Source of the DNA: Climacteris rufus
Taxonomy: Eukaryota; Chordata; Aves; Passeriformes; Climacteridae
Direction of reading: 5' to 3'
DNA: 64,000 nt
NCBI GenBank assembly: GCA_013398175.1
Contig: VZRZ01004629.1
Coordinates: 816,426-880,425 of the forward strand
Part shown: one piece after another, positions 25,701-37,164 of the stretch
Numbering within the stretch: position 1 is the stretch's first letter
Layout: the number at the start of each line of letters is the position of its first letter
Notes under the pieces: generated by a model
Seen by the model: only the letters and a program-made list of their open reading frames with translations
The model's database searches: none
Told to the model about the DNA's origin: nothing
Made by a program: the position numbers and the translations under genes

Positions 25701-28208
25701 AGGTTACCGGTAAACATTAATGTAGCTTGTATCTATCCCTTATATTCCACAAAGATATTTAGGAGACACAGGAGTTACATTTACATGTGTCAAAACTGAA
25801 GATGGAAGAAAATACCATAGTGTGATAAAACATCATTTCATTAAACTTTCATTAAGCTCTGTAGAGTTTTAATTTATTGAACTTCATAAAGAAAATATCT
25901 TTGTACTTCATATAAAAAGCAAGTACTGAAAGATCTGAAGTTAATTATATTCTGCAATATTTTAATACTACACTGAATTGATTCTATTGCTTTCAAAAGA
26001 CAGTATAAAATACTTGAATTATAACAATAGAAAACTGAGAAACAAAAACTAAGCCATGGAAATCAGAATAAGATACATTTAGAAAAATAAAGTAATAGAA
26101 CAAAGAAGCCCAAAAAGTGACACCAAAAGCTATCCAGAGTTTGAAATTGTACAATTGTTCACTTTCACATTGAACTAAAGATTATTATTATTCAGATGAG
26201 GGATGATTTATTTAAACTGCATGTTACATAAACATTACACTATGACTCAAAATCGTTGTCAAAACAATTTCATGGATTATATGTTACTTAAAGAAAAGTA
26301 CTTCAGCCAGGAAGAGCTGAGGGGAACAGCATTGGGGATTTTATTGCTTGAAATCAAACTGTGCAGTTTTGAAGAATGCACAAACCATTACTTACTTAAA
26401 GCTACTCTGCATTTCTCCTACTACAAGAATATATATTTTAATCATGAAACACAAGACAGCTTACATGACCTAGTCTCAAAATGAAGGAGGAGTCTCGATA
26501 GTGCTGACAATTTACTGTTCATTTTACATTAAAATCTGGTCATGGCTCACTGTATTAAGTTACTTTTTGAATGTGTGGGAATCACCAAGTATTTCGAAGT
26601 TACTCAAACTACAAACAGCTGGAGAAATACACCCCACTTGGCATCAGACATGCCATCAAACGTGGCATCAGACCCCAGACCATGGCTAAGCATGTCATGA
26701 GCTTACTTTTAAGTGAAAATCATAGTTCTGTTTTTCCTATTATATTTGAAATGTATCTCCCACACAAGTTTTCTCCATACGTTTTCCACTGCACAGTTAA
26801 GTTGACAGAAAAAAAATAAACAATTACAGACAACGTGTTGAACAACTAAACTCACCAAACACTAAATTTGTGTTTTTCAAATTACAACAAACAAACTCAA
26901 ATTGTTACAAATATTCTACATTACAGAAAGATGTGACTGGTTGGGAGGAAATTTTTATTATTTTTTTTTATGTAAGACAGTAAGTGTGTGCAATATTTAG
27001 ATTATCTAGCTCCCAATTCCTTTTATCTGTTAAAGCTATCAAATTCATACTATGAATTACTATAGAAAATTCAAATATTGGTCCAAATCCAAACTATCCT
27101 GTTTAGTCAGACGGAACATTAATGCAAATCTGTGTGTACAAAAAATCAGTTATATGGCAGATTTGCCCTCAGATTTGTCTCTGTTAACAGTTTTCTATTA
27201 ATTAAGAAGATAATTTTATTCAGTTTCAGAGATGAACTGCTGCTCTTTCTTTATTTAGATTCTTTTTTTTGGTGTTGGCAGGTGCACTCTTGTGAGGCTA
27301 CCTTAAAGAATGTGGCACTACTAATTAGCCAAAGACTTGTCAGCGCACTTTCAGCATACAAGAGAAGACTTCAGCATGATGCTCAAATGAAGGTTTGTAC
27401 GATGTTCTGTCATTCAGATTGACTTTATGATGACAGAAAGCATTCCCATCCATCTTTTGAATATATTAGCCACATTTGAATACGTTTGACAAAGGGAGCT
27501 GCCTTAAACACATTAATTAAGTTTTGAAGTTCTTGCAAGTTTCATTTAAAACAGAGATAGCTGAGTAGATCATTAAAGAATAATTTATAACTTAGGTCTT
27601 TAAGTAATCAAGTGACAGCAACCAGACAGTAAGTCAGCACGTTGTGGTTTTCCTGTAGTTGTACTTGTGTGCTGTTGTTTCTCTTTAGCCAAATACATCA
27701 GATAGAAGCGTTATAGTGGGGACAGAGAAGAAAAAATAGGGGATGGGGAACAAGACCATAGACTACCCAGGGATGTTAATTCTGTTACTCATGAAACAGC
27801 TTTGGTGACTTCTAACAGCTTGCTCTAGAAGAAATCCAAAATACTAAAGTCTCTCTTTTGGAGTTAAGATTAAATTTGACATTCTATGAGTTTTGTGTTG
27901 GTCTCTTATCTGTGTATTTTCTGTGCTGCATTAGTCTTCAGATGTTCACAGAAATTCTCACTCATGGCTGGAAGCAGGGTTTGTACCTGTCTGTACATTC
28001 ACAACTCTGCTGCTATCAGGGAATGCTCCCGTATTACTGTAATTGTCAGTGCACTGAGTCCTTGTCCACAAGTAGGTCTTCTAGACGTAAAAATAATATT
28101 AAAAATTCTCCTTATGTTAATTGTGGCAGTGAGATAAATGGGTTTATAACAATTGAGTACATCTAGTTCTTTTTGTTACCAATTTTGCACCGGAGTTGGA
28201 ATACTCAC
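22781..28208. other. Large intron of the minus gene
   Basis: About 5.4 kb between chain exons 9 and 10. It holds a CR1 remnant (24124-24250), a short CATCATCCA-type repeat (23819-23865) and an exon-like + segment at 27282-27392. Nothing else supported. Confidence 0.35.
24124..24250 (-). mobile_element. CR1 LINE 3' end remnant
   Basis: Reverse complement of the CR1 terminus: GATTCATAGAATTG, then diverged GTTAGAAAAGACCTCTAAGA and CCACTAAACCATGTCCC. Old copy. Confidence 0.75.
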
Positions 28209-28394
28209 TGTCTGCTTCAGCTGTGCTGAGGCTTGGTTGTCCATTTTTTTCAAGAGCAGGAATGTTTAGCCTGTCCAGTTTGGATGAGAAGTCAGGTATG
28301 GTGTTGGATTCCTGAATCTTTATTTCATTTGAACAAGACAAAGGGCTGTTTTCTTTTTTTTTTTCCTCCAAAGATGCTGTCATCCCAGAGCTCA
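28209..28394 (-). CDS. Chain exon 9, polar linker (minus gene)
   Basis: 186 bases open for 61 codons with strong donor GACA|GTGAGT and acceptor CCATTGTCACCTAG. Rich in Ser, Glu, Lys and Asn (SSGMTASLEEKKKENSPLSC at the start), typical of a disordered linker. Phase 1 in, 1 out, joining the next exon directly. An overlapping + ORF (28233-28466) is its antisense shadow. Confidence 0.65.
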
Positions 28395-28784
28395 CTAGGT
28401 GACAATGGAATTGTGTTTAGTGAAAGAGATGCTGGAACACAAACTCATTGTTTGAATGACAAGTGACTTAGCAGCACTGACAAATGAACATAAAAGGATT
28501 ATAACCAGCAATGTAATGGCTGCAAAAAAAAGGTTCCTGTTAAAAAATTGAAACACATTATGCTTGTCCTAAAACAAGTACAGATGAAACACTACAGAAG
28601 TATAGCTGGTTTATTCCTCCCAGTGAAAATTTTGTGAATCACAGAGCTGAAAGTTGTGCTGTGCCATTGCAAAGATGGCAGCTGTTAGTACCAGTAACTG
28701 TAGCAGCAATAAATCAGCTTTATTAACGTATTTCAGCCCTACTGTTCAGAGCAATTTTCTCTCTGCTCCTTCCTTTGTATTTAG

Positions 28785-28895
28785 GTCTATACAGAGGTTG
28801 GGGAAACCCCATCCTTGGAGATTTTCAAGAGTTTTCAAGCCACTTGCTGTGGCTACACAGTCACAGCTGACCTGACCTAGGGTTGGAAATACTCA
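28785..28895 (+). mobile_element. Decayed CR1 fragment
   Basis: AGAGGTTGGGGAAACCCCAT and CCTTGGAGATTTTCAAGAG resemble the CR1 3' segment. Short and diverged. Confidence 0.5.
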
Positions 28896-29774
28896 ATATT
28901 CTTTTGTCAAATCATACAGGAAAAAAAAGTGTTTGTCATCACTCTTAATCAGGTCTGGTTTACTAACAACAAGAGAAAAAACAAATCAAAACCAAACAGA
29001 AAAGACTATTTCTGGCAGTTTGGTCAACCAGCACTTATACCTCCCAAAACAATTTTTTCAAGACCGTCATATACAAATCTGACACATTTCATTTGCACAA
29101 GGCTTGAAGTCTCTCCTTCTTTGCACTTTCTTCAAAACATGAAATTTATCTCACCAAATATTTCACGATAATGAAGAATTGTGTTTAATCAAACAATAAA
29201 ACACTGAATTTAGCAGAAAGCAAGGCAAGAGAGGGCCAAATGAAGGCAAACTTACTGCCAGTACTCTGGGAGAAGGGTTATTGGTCCAACACATTGGCAG
29301 GAAAGAGTTCTCAGGAGGCAGAGAGCAGAATGGCACTCAGGATGTCAAAGTGCCTTACTACACTTTTGAACATAATGGGTGAAGAATCCAGTTGTGACAG
29401 GAAACTGCCTTTAAGAGGAACAAAAGCCTTTTGTGAAAGGAAATCTAAGAGTCAGCTGAAGGACAAAAGTCCCCTTCAACCAGTTAAGGGGGCAAACTAA
29501 AGAGATCCTAATGAAACAAGGAAAAGCTCATTTTTTAACCTTAAGTGCTGCATTTTCATCCAGGGCATGAGAAATGGGAGCCATGCCATGGAAGAACGGG
29601 CGAGGACAAGTCAGTGGTAGACAAACATTCAGAGTGAAATGCAGACTCTAGAAATGCACATTCCAATGAAAATAGATGTACTTTCAGGGCCAAATGAGTT
29701 ACCATCAAACTCATGCATGCATACAATGCACAGACTCTGCCCTGTGATTTTTGTAATGCTAAGAATGCAGATTG

Positions 29775-29935
29775 TTGATAAAAATACTGGCTGATGTAGA
29801 ACTGAACCCAACACTGAGCCTGGGGAACATCACTTCTGACCAGCTGCCAGGTGGCTATAACTCCATTAACCACCACTTTCTGGGCTTAGACACCTGGCCA
29901 GATTTTTACCCAGAGAAGAGTGCTCCTCTCCATAG
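29775..29935 (+). repeat. Possible old avian interspersed repeat
   Basis: The stretch from GAGCCTGGGGAACATCACTT to TTTTTACCCAGAGAAGAGTG resembles a sequence I have seen repeated in bird genomes, but I cannot name its family. Confidence 0.3.
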
Positions 29936-30960
29936 GGATCTCAAAGCTGAATATAAAAAAGCACTGCATAGAGTAAATCACGCTTGTTCAATTTATGTAT
30001 TTAAAAAATAAAATCACCAAAATGCCAAAATGCTGTCTTTAATACTTTCTACTTGTTAAAACCATCTGTTTAATATTAAGGGATTTAATATATTCCAATT
30101 TTTCAGAATACGAAGAAGCTTTAGGGGAAAAGCAAAGTCAGATACAGCAAGCCAAGCACAACACTAAATAACACAGATGATGTATTTCCACCTCTCAAAT
30201 AAGTCATGCTTGTTTATGATGAAAAGTAAACACCTTGGCAAATAGTAGCAAAGAAACACAGGCCTGGACCTTAGAATATTTGAGAATAGCTTCACCCTTG
30301 CAAAATGCCTCTGCCACAGGTGATCAGGGACACCAGGAGAGAATCAAAATAGGTAACAATTTCATTCATCTAAAGCTCTTGAGACCCGGCATTAGCTGTT
30401 TTAGCATAGAAATGTGGGTACATGAAGACTTTCTCCAGTACCTCGAGATTGTCCTTTCCAGCATGCATTTCCAGCACTGGTTTCAGCATAATCAGTTTTG
30501 TGGATTTCCCTTCACCTCATTCTCCATCTCTGTAGGGAATTATTTTTTGCACTCACAAAACACAGCAACAAAATATATCTGCCACTTCTTGAATATTTTA
30601 CTTCTTGAAGTTTGTCCTTTATTCTCTCCACGAACAATAGAACCTTTTCCAGCAGCCTCCAAGTTTTTTCAGTTACCGATGTTGTCTGAGGCACTGTTCT
30701 GTTTCACTAGTAAAACAGAGCTACCCCACATAAAAATCCCTTCAAATATCCAGTATAAAAGAGAAGGGACTATCTCAAGAAGTTCGCTGATTATTGTCTT
30801 TCTTATTTATTGACATTTCTCTGCTGCTCTGTCTGTGAACATAAACACTGTCCACTAAAATATATAGCAGCTTTGTAAGGCTAAAGGGACAGATCTTCTC
30901 ATCTTCCTTGGAGAGAGATTCTTTTTTTTAGGTTTGTGTGTAAGTTTGTCCTTGTTTCAC

Positions 30961-31064
30961 AAAGAGCATAATGAAAAATCAAAGATAAAACACTCTTCTG
31001 ATGTGCTGTTGATACCACTTCCTCATTCCTGATGATTTGCCCACAGCCAATTCCTGCTTTTCTT
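30961..31064 (-). CDS. Chain exon 8 (minus gene)
   Basis: Excellent acceptor TTGCTCATTGTTGACTGTAG. The donor used (CTTT|GTGAAA) is weak but gives the phase the next exon needs. 104 bases, 34 codons starting RKAGIGCGQIIRNEEVVS. If this donor is not used the frame runs on to TGA at 30899-30901, with minus AATAAA at 30806-30811, a possible alternative 3' end. Confidence 0.5.
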
Positions 31065-32230
31065 CTACAGTCAACAATGAGCAACAGAGAGCAAGTTCTA
31101 CCACAAGAGAGAGACATATCTGTTTCCTACACACATGGTAATCATCTTGAAAACCGTAATTTGACTGGAAATTTCAGTGCTTCAGATCCACTGAAGCTGG
31201 ATGAAAATGTCTATTTTTGCTTGAGTGCCTGTGTTGAGTTCATCAGCTTCTGGGCTCTCTCATACTTAGAGTTCAGAAGATTTGAATGCATCTGGGAAAA
31301 CTTCTCCCTGTTCATGCAAGGAACCTCTCCTTCTGCAATAGAAGTTGTCTCTTGTGACTACTGTTCTGTTAGGATTATTGTCTAGAGGGGAAGAATGACA
31401 TTTGTATTAAAAACTATGAAGCTTGCCTTCTAAACTGTGTATCTGGCACATTCTTATCCAGTCCCACAGAGAAAGAACCATGTGGGCTCGGTGGGGTGGT
31501 GATAAGCAATCTCTTAGGTAGGGTTCTGAATGCTTCCCTTTCATTCTAACAGCTGGAACATCAAAATATCCTCCAGGTAACCTGGCAAGGCAACATTTTG
31601 TAACCTTTCCAAATTAAGCCCTACCTGCATTTCTCTTACACAGAGAAATAGACGGGGGAAACACACAGCATAAAAAGCTCCATGCAGAACACTGATTATT
31701 TTCTATGTTCCCCCTCATTAAATGGGTAAACAGGAAGATGGCTAACAGAAGATGACTCAGGTACCTACTGCAAATGCTTCCCAAAAAGGGGTTCCCCTTG
31801 AAGATAAAATGGCAAACCCAATTTACAGTATGATAACCAGCTAGAAAATAGTATTTTCACTGAATGGTTTTGTGCTTACATAGCTATAAGCAAAAGCTGA
31901 AATAAGAACATGAACCCCTTTTTTAAAGTAATATGGCCAACCACAACTCCACTCCAAACACCCACACCTGTCACATTCTCTTTCCTTTCTTTTCTTATTG
32001 TCTTCTTGTATTTGCAGTAAAATCAAGCATTGTTCCAAAAAGAACTTGCCTGGTCATATACTCAGGATTTCCTTCTTATGCAATGCAATCTACATTTATA
32101 GCTGGTTTTAGATCATCTGTTTATATGTAAATACAAGACTTTTTACTCAAGAATAAGCAGGTAAAAAATCTTTTGGCAATACACCATCAGATAGCATTAC
32201 ACCAGAGGGAGTGAAGAACAAGTCAGTTAT

Positions 32231-32877
32231 TGTTACGAATGTGAGGGACACCTGATGGATTTTAATTCTACCAGAGCGACCCGCACCCCAGAATCTCCAT
32301 TACCCCCCTTGTTCGTTATCGATGGAGATCAGGCCTGTTACAATAGAACAGGTTTATTGAATAGACCCAGGAAAACACATATGAAACTACGACTCTAACA
32401 GGCTATTACTACATGGAATAACACAAAGAAAATTACTAGTAATTTTCAGTGCAGAGTAAAAGGTACCTATACTATAGCTAGCCAAGGAAATGTAGAATTA
32501 GGAAGCCGATGTAACTTACCAATTAGGAAAGGTGTACAGGTGGGTTCCTTTTATCACTCAACTCCAAGGAGAGAAGAAAATACAGGACTCCGACATCTCA
32601 GAAATCCCGGAGAGAAACATTTCCATACACTCAGAGAGCATATGGAGGATTCCTCTGAAAAGGGGATGCTATAGCTCTCTTTTATGGAGAGTAAAATGCT
32701 ATTTGTCTGTCAGTCATAAATTCCAGCTTATCTCTCGTGTCTGAACCATGGATGTTGTGGCCCTTTCCTGTGTGCCCCCTTGGCGCCAGGGGGAATCACG
32801 GGAATACACACATTCCTTGATTTATGCATGAACAGATAAGCTCTGTGGCACCCAGGGAGGTGAAAAGTCCCAGCTCA
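32231..32877 (-). mobile_element. Solo LTR with perfect 5-bp duplication
   Basis: Reads TGTTACGAATG...CCCAGCTCA on the + strand, flanked by GTTAT (32226-32230, 32878-32882). A minus-sense AATAAA (TTTATT at 32353-32358) and TATA-like sites set the minus orientation. Family not named. Confidence 0.7.
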
Positions 32878-33589
32878 GTTATATATTACTTATTTCTCAA
32901 GTTAGAATACTGCCTAGGTCTTAGTATTATCTTCAGCCAATGGGCTGCAGGTCACCACAAGCTTTTGGAACTTACTGCTGCACTTCACAGAAGCTGGCAA
33001 AATCATTTCACCATGAACAAGAATTCATTTGGAATTCTGCACCATTTGTCCTCTGAGTTACTTCTTTTCCTCTCACTTTATGTTTCCAAACTAGTCTTGA
33101 TATTGCTTTATTTCACAATCTACTTCTTGTAACTACTGCATTCCACCCCTTCTGGCTGTCCTCCTTCCCCAGTGCCTTCTATCCAGAGCTGCAGGTCCAT
33201 ACTCAATCAGCTATCCCACCATCCTTTCACAGTGTGCCCACATAGTTCACACAACACATTTCTACACCCACAAACCTCCAGTTATCTATGGCAATCAGGA
33301 TAGAACATTGCTGCTGAAAATGGTATATTTAGCATAGAGATGTGTCTACTACACACAGACACCCACGCATTGACACCATCACCAGTTCTTATCACCCAGT
33401 TGTGAGGCACCATAAGAAGTGCAAAAATCAGTCCCTTTCATGTCTGGCATCAGTTTGTATCACAGCCCAGACTATTTGGACAGAAGAATGTGAAGTATAA
33501 CTAAACAGAGCATTTAACTTCAACAAAAAAAGAGGTTTTCCAGGGAATAATAACAAACTCAATAGCCACCAAGCAAAGCAGCAAGCTTA

Positions 33590-33800
33590 GAATCATAGAA
33601 TTGTAGAATGGTCTGGGTTGGAAGGGACTTAAAGGATGACCCAGTTCCAACCCTTCTGCCATGGGAAGGGATGCCATGCACTAGATCAGGTTACTCAGAG
33701 CCCCATCCAACCTAGCCTTGAACACTTCCAGAGATGGGGCATCCACAACCTCTTTGGGCAACCTTCCCAGTTTTTTCTCTCCTGTGCCCAGAAACAGCTC
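33590..33800 (-). mobile_element. CR1 LINE 3' end
   Basis: Reverse complement of the CR1 terminus: AATCATAGAATTGTAGAATG, GGGTTGGAAGGGACTTAAAG, then CCAACCTAGCCTTGAACACT. Well preserved. Confidence 0.9.
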
Positions 33801-35900
33801 ACCAGGTACTTTCTACACAGGTCAACCTCCAACACAGCCAGCTTTATTCAGACTGCTAGATACAGCCCTAGAACTAAAGCTGCAGATTGAGATAAATGGG
33901 CTTGCTCATTACTTGCCTTGAAGCATTTTTAACACCTTTTCTTGCTAGAAAACACATCACAGTAAAGTTCAGATTAAGCCTGTGTGCCTAGAAAAATGTC
34001 TTTAATTAATGTTACCCTTGTCTGATTGAAAACAAAAGCAAACACTCCATCCAGCAGAAGGCATGTGGTGTCAGCAGTTTCCTCTTTCGTGAACAAGACC
34101 TTCTACTCTTTCTTTAAAATAGCTGCTGTTAGAAGACAAGACGAGCTTTACCACACACATATGCTGCTCTTCCATTTACCATCATCTGCTTCCCACTCAA
34201 GTGTTGAGAACAAGCCTCCTGGCACAGAGTGTGCTGATTTTGCCTGATACAAAGAGAGTTCAAGTGAAAGTAACAGGAGGAGACTCTCAGCTTCCCATGG
34301 CACAAATATAGAAATTGTGTTTTGAAAAAGTGTTTTGTCAAAACCAAGTGAAAGATTTTACAAACCCTTTTTTCTTATTGCTGTTTGGCTTGTTTAAATA
34401 ATATTTTTAGAGGTGTCAAGTGCAGAAAGCATAGATCTTGTATGAAAACAAAGTGATATCCAGCACTAAATTAATGTTGACATTGGTGAGAAAATTGACA
34501 ATAAAACCTGTTTGCTCATCAGGATCTGAAATATTTTAAAATAACCTGACTCAGATCTGATCCAGCTTCTGATTTAGACATGCCAGATGCAGTTATCAAT
34601 AAATACAGCTGTTACTGCCTAATGGGAATTTCAGATAAAAAACAGCTTCACACACAGATTTTTTACAGCAGCAGAATTGCCAGGAGGAAACATTTTTATT
34701 TCCTCTTACACACAGATATTTAAAGCACAGAAGACATCAAAAGCACTCAGCATAAATAATTTCTTAAACAAAAACACACACACAAAAAACCCCTATCATA
34801 GGAAATGTGTATTTTCTGATGTACTTCTTGGAGTAATGTATAGAAAATACAAGTTCAGGACCCACTTCAAGTAATGCAAAAACACCAGGTTCACTTCTTT
34901 TTCTACTGTGAATTCTAAAATTTTCAATACTTACATAGGCCACCATAAAAGTACCACTGGAAAACCACACTGTAGTTAGATACTACTCTTCCACAATTCT
35001 ATTGTTAGTTTGGTGGAGGAGCTGATCTGTATTCTTCAAGCTTCATTTGGAGAAGACTCTCTTCACTGAGAACAAAGGGCCCAGATCCTGTGCCTGACAC
35101 TGGAACCTGCAGTAGAAGTTTAAAATCAAGTACTGTGACTATCCCATGTTTATGCAGAGAACAAAAAAGCAAGGTCATTTCCACAAACCATGGTAAACAC
35201 TCAGACCAAGAAGTTTCAAAGGCATGTAATCTACTGATGTTAACAACAAAATAATCGTCCTGCCTACAGAATACTAGTTCTGGAGTCAACCAGTTGTAGC
35301 AAAGGTATGAGCCTTCCTTCCTTTCTTTCTACACCGTAAATGTTTAGACAAATGACTTCATCATTTCAAGCCTTTTTCTCTTGTGCACAAGAAATTATAA
35401 TGTAATCCTTTCTTAAGTTTTTTTTTTGCACAGAATAAAAAATAATATGATCCAGCATCCCACAGAGACTGCCTCACTGACAAATAAACAAAAGATAAGT
35501 ATGAATTTCTCGTAAGAGCCTGACTTAACACACCCACAAGTAACAATGGTTGAAAATTTTGCATTAAGTTGCTTAACAGACATTTGAAAATAAATAGTAT
35601 TTACACCACAAAAGCTGCCTACATACTACAAAAAATATATATATTTCAAAGGAAAAGTGATTAAAAGAAGCATGCTAAAATACTCTGCTTGCATAATATT
35701 TTATTAAGTTTACTCATCCAGCATAAAATTGCTCTGTGGATGTTGCTTCCCATGCAACTCGGGTTCTTTTAAAAAGTACCATGTGAAATACCAACCAGTC
35801 ACATTCTCATCTATCAGGAATGTCAAAGCTAGTTTGGAGTTTAGAGGGGAAAGACAGTGTTAATGCTAATAGATAGCTTTTTAGGTTATAACTTTCTTAC

Positions 35901-36080
35901 CGGTCTTTGTCACCATGGTCATAACAGACCAGCACCTCCTGGTGCCAGTCCCCAAGCACTTCAATAGTAAAGTACAAGACAAACAGAGCAAAGATCAAGT
36001 ACAAGAAGTCAAGGTATCTTGGTGGATAATCAAGGAAGTTGAGAAAAAGAGTATGGACATCCAACACTAAATAAAATTCA
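35901..36080 (-). CDS. Chain exon 7, membrane segment (minus gene)
   Basis: Acceptor TTGTTTTCTAATCTTTTACCCTAG and donor CCG|GTAAGA are both strong. 180 bases open for 59 codons in a single frame. It contains DYPPRYLDFLYLIFALF, a clear transmembrane helix, followed by a polar, acidic stretch ending CYDHGDKD. Phase 2 in, 2 out. Best single exon in the window. Confidence 0.75.
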
Positions 36081-36426
36081 CTAGGGTAAAAGATTAGAAA
36101 ACAAAGAAATTTCTTTAGGTTATTATCTTGAAGGTTTACTCATATTCCCCACCTTTAATTGCTGCCTTTCATCCTGAAGCGCTCTTCTAATAACCTTCTC
36201 TTCCCAGACATGTTCCATCAGATTTGTGTTTCTCCAATCCTCTGTCCTGAAACTTTACTTCTATGTTTACAAAGTAAGGCAGTTGTTTAAGTAAATCCAC
36301 AATGTGCTTTACCATGACACTATTACACCACAATACCAATGATATTGATGAAATCAGTGTACCCACGGCATATACCTGCAGATTAACAGAGCCAATAAAT
36401 TTGGCTTGGTTTTAATCGTTTCCTGT

Positions 36427-37159
36427 TGTCAGAGACTGAAAAGTTCATGCCTCAAACATTGATATAAAGTTTTTGCTCATTAAGAAACTACAACCAAAGA
36501 GAAGCCTCCTTGAAGACTAAGACTTTGGACTGAAAGTCAAACCCTTGATTAGATAAAGTGAAAAACTATTGTTCAGCTATCTCAGGCTGAGGGAGGGTAT
36601 GCATCCACAAAAGGCCAGCGCTGATGAACACCCCTGGCTAAATTTGGGAGGGGGGAGAATACAACTGTGACGAAACAGATCCTGAGTGATGTGAGAGACT
36701 CTCCCCCCTCCCCAAGGCAGACATGCCCAGATACTGCCACGGGGCCAGGGTACTGTGAAAGCCTTTCCTGGAAGGGATGTGCCCAGACACAGCCACAGAC
36801 CCAGGGTGCTGGGGAAGACTCCCCCCTCCCCAGGGGAACATGCCCGGGCATTGCCAGCCGGCTGGAGAGTATATAAACTCAGGGAATTCTACACTCCCTT
36901 GGGGGACTTTCACCACCAAGAAGACCTACTGGAGAGGATCAGCACAACATCGTTGGGATCCACAGAGTGGTGATATTTTCTTTCTCTGTCACTCTCTTTC
37001 CCCCCACTTCTTTTCCTATTTCTCCCTTCTCTTTCTCTCTTTCTCTCTTATATTTACTATCAAATAAAACTTGTATTATTGACTGGCTTATGGTCTCGTT
37101 TGCACCTTAATTCAGGCAGAGAAATGTCTTAATAACCCCTATAAAACCGGACCTTAACA
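36427..37159 (+). mobile_element. Solo LTR with perfect 5-bp duplication and internal repeats
   Basis: TGTCAGAGACTG...CTTAACA flanked by CCTGT (36422-36426, 37160-37164). TATATAAA at 36870-36877, AATAAA at 37063-37068. U3 holds three diverged ~60-bp repeats (36695-36867). It lies antisense in the intron upstream of chain exon 7. Confidence 0.85.
36695..36867 (+). repeat. Three-copy tandem repeat in LTR U3
   Basis: Each copy carries a TGCCCAGAY/TGCCCGGG core followed by a CCAGGGT or similar box. Copies 1 and 3 share ACTC(T)CCCCCCTCCCCA. Such repeats are typical retroviral enhancer duplications. Confidence 0.65.
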
Positions 37160-37164
37160 CCTGT

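Noticed and set aside
28233..28466. + ORF with an acceptor-like T tract, read as a last exon MLSSQSSLGDNGIVF
   Set aside because: The T tract is the reverse of a Lys codon run in predicted minus exon 28209-28394, which has better borders and fits a chain.
31032..31385. 117-codon + ORF after a TTTTCTTCTACAG acceptor
   Set aside because: It overlaps predicted minus exon 30961-31064, which has a better frame and fits the chain.
35722..35786. Minus exon-like piece with GTAAAC donor between exon 7 and 35106
   Set aside because: Open in two frames, but the phase from exon 7 gives a stop at the donor itself; left out in favour of the direct join to 31064.
36582..36973. Several 70-90 codon ORFs on both strands
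   Set aside because: Produced by the GC-rich repeated U3 block of the LTR at 36427-37159.
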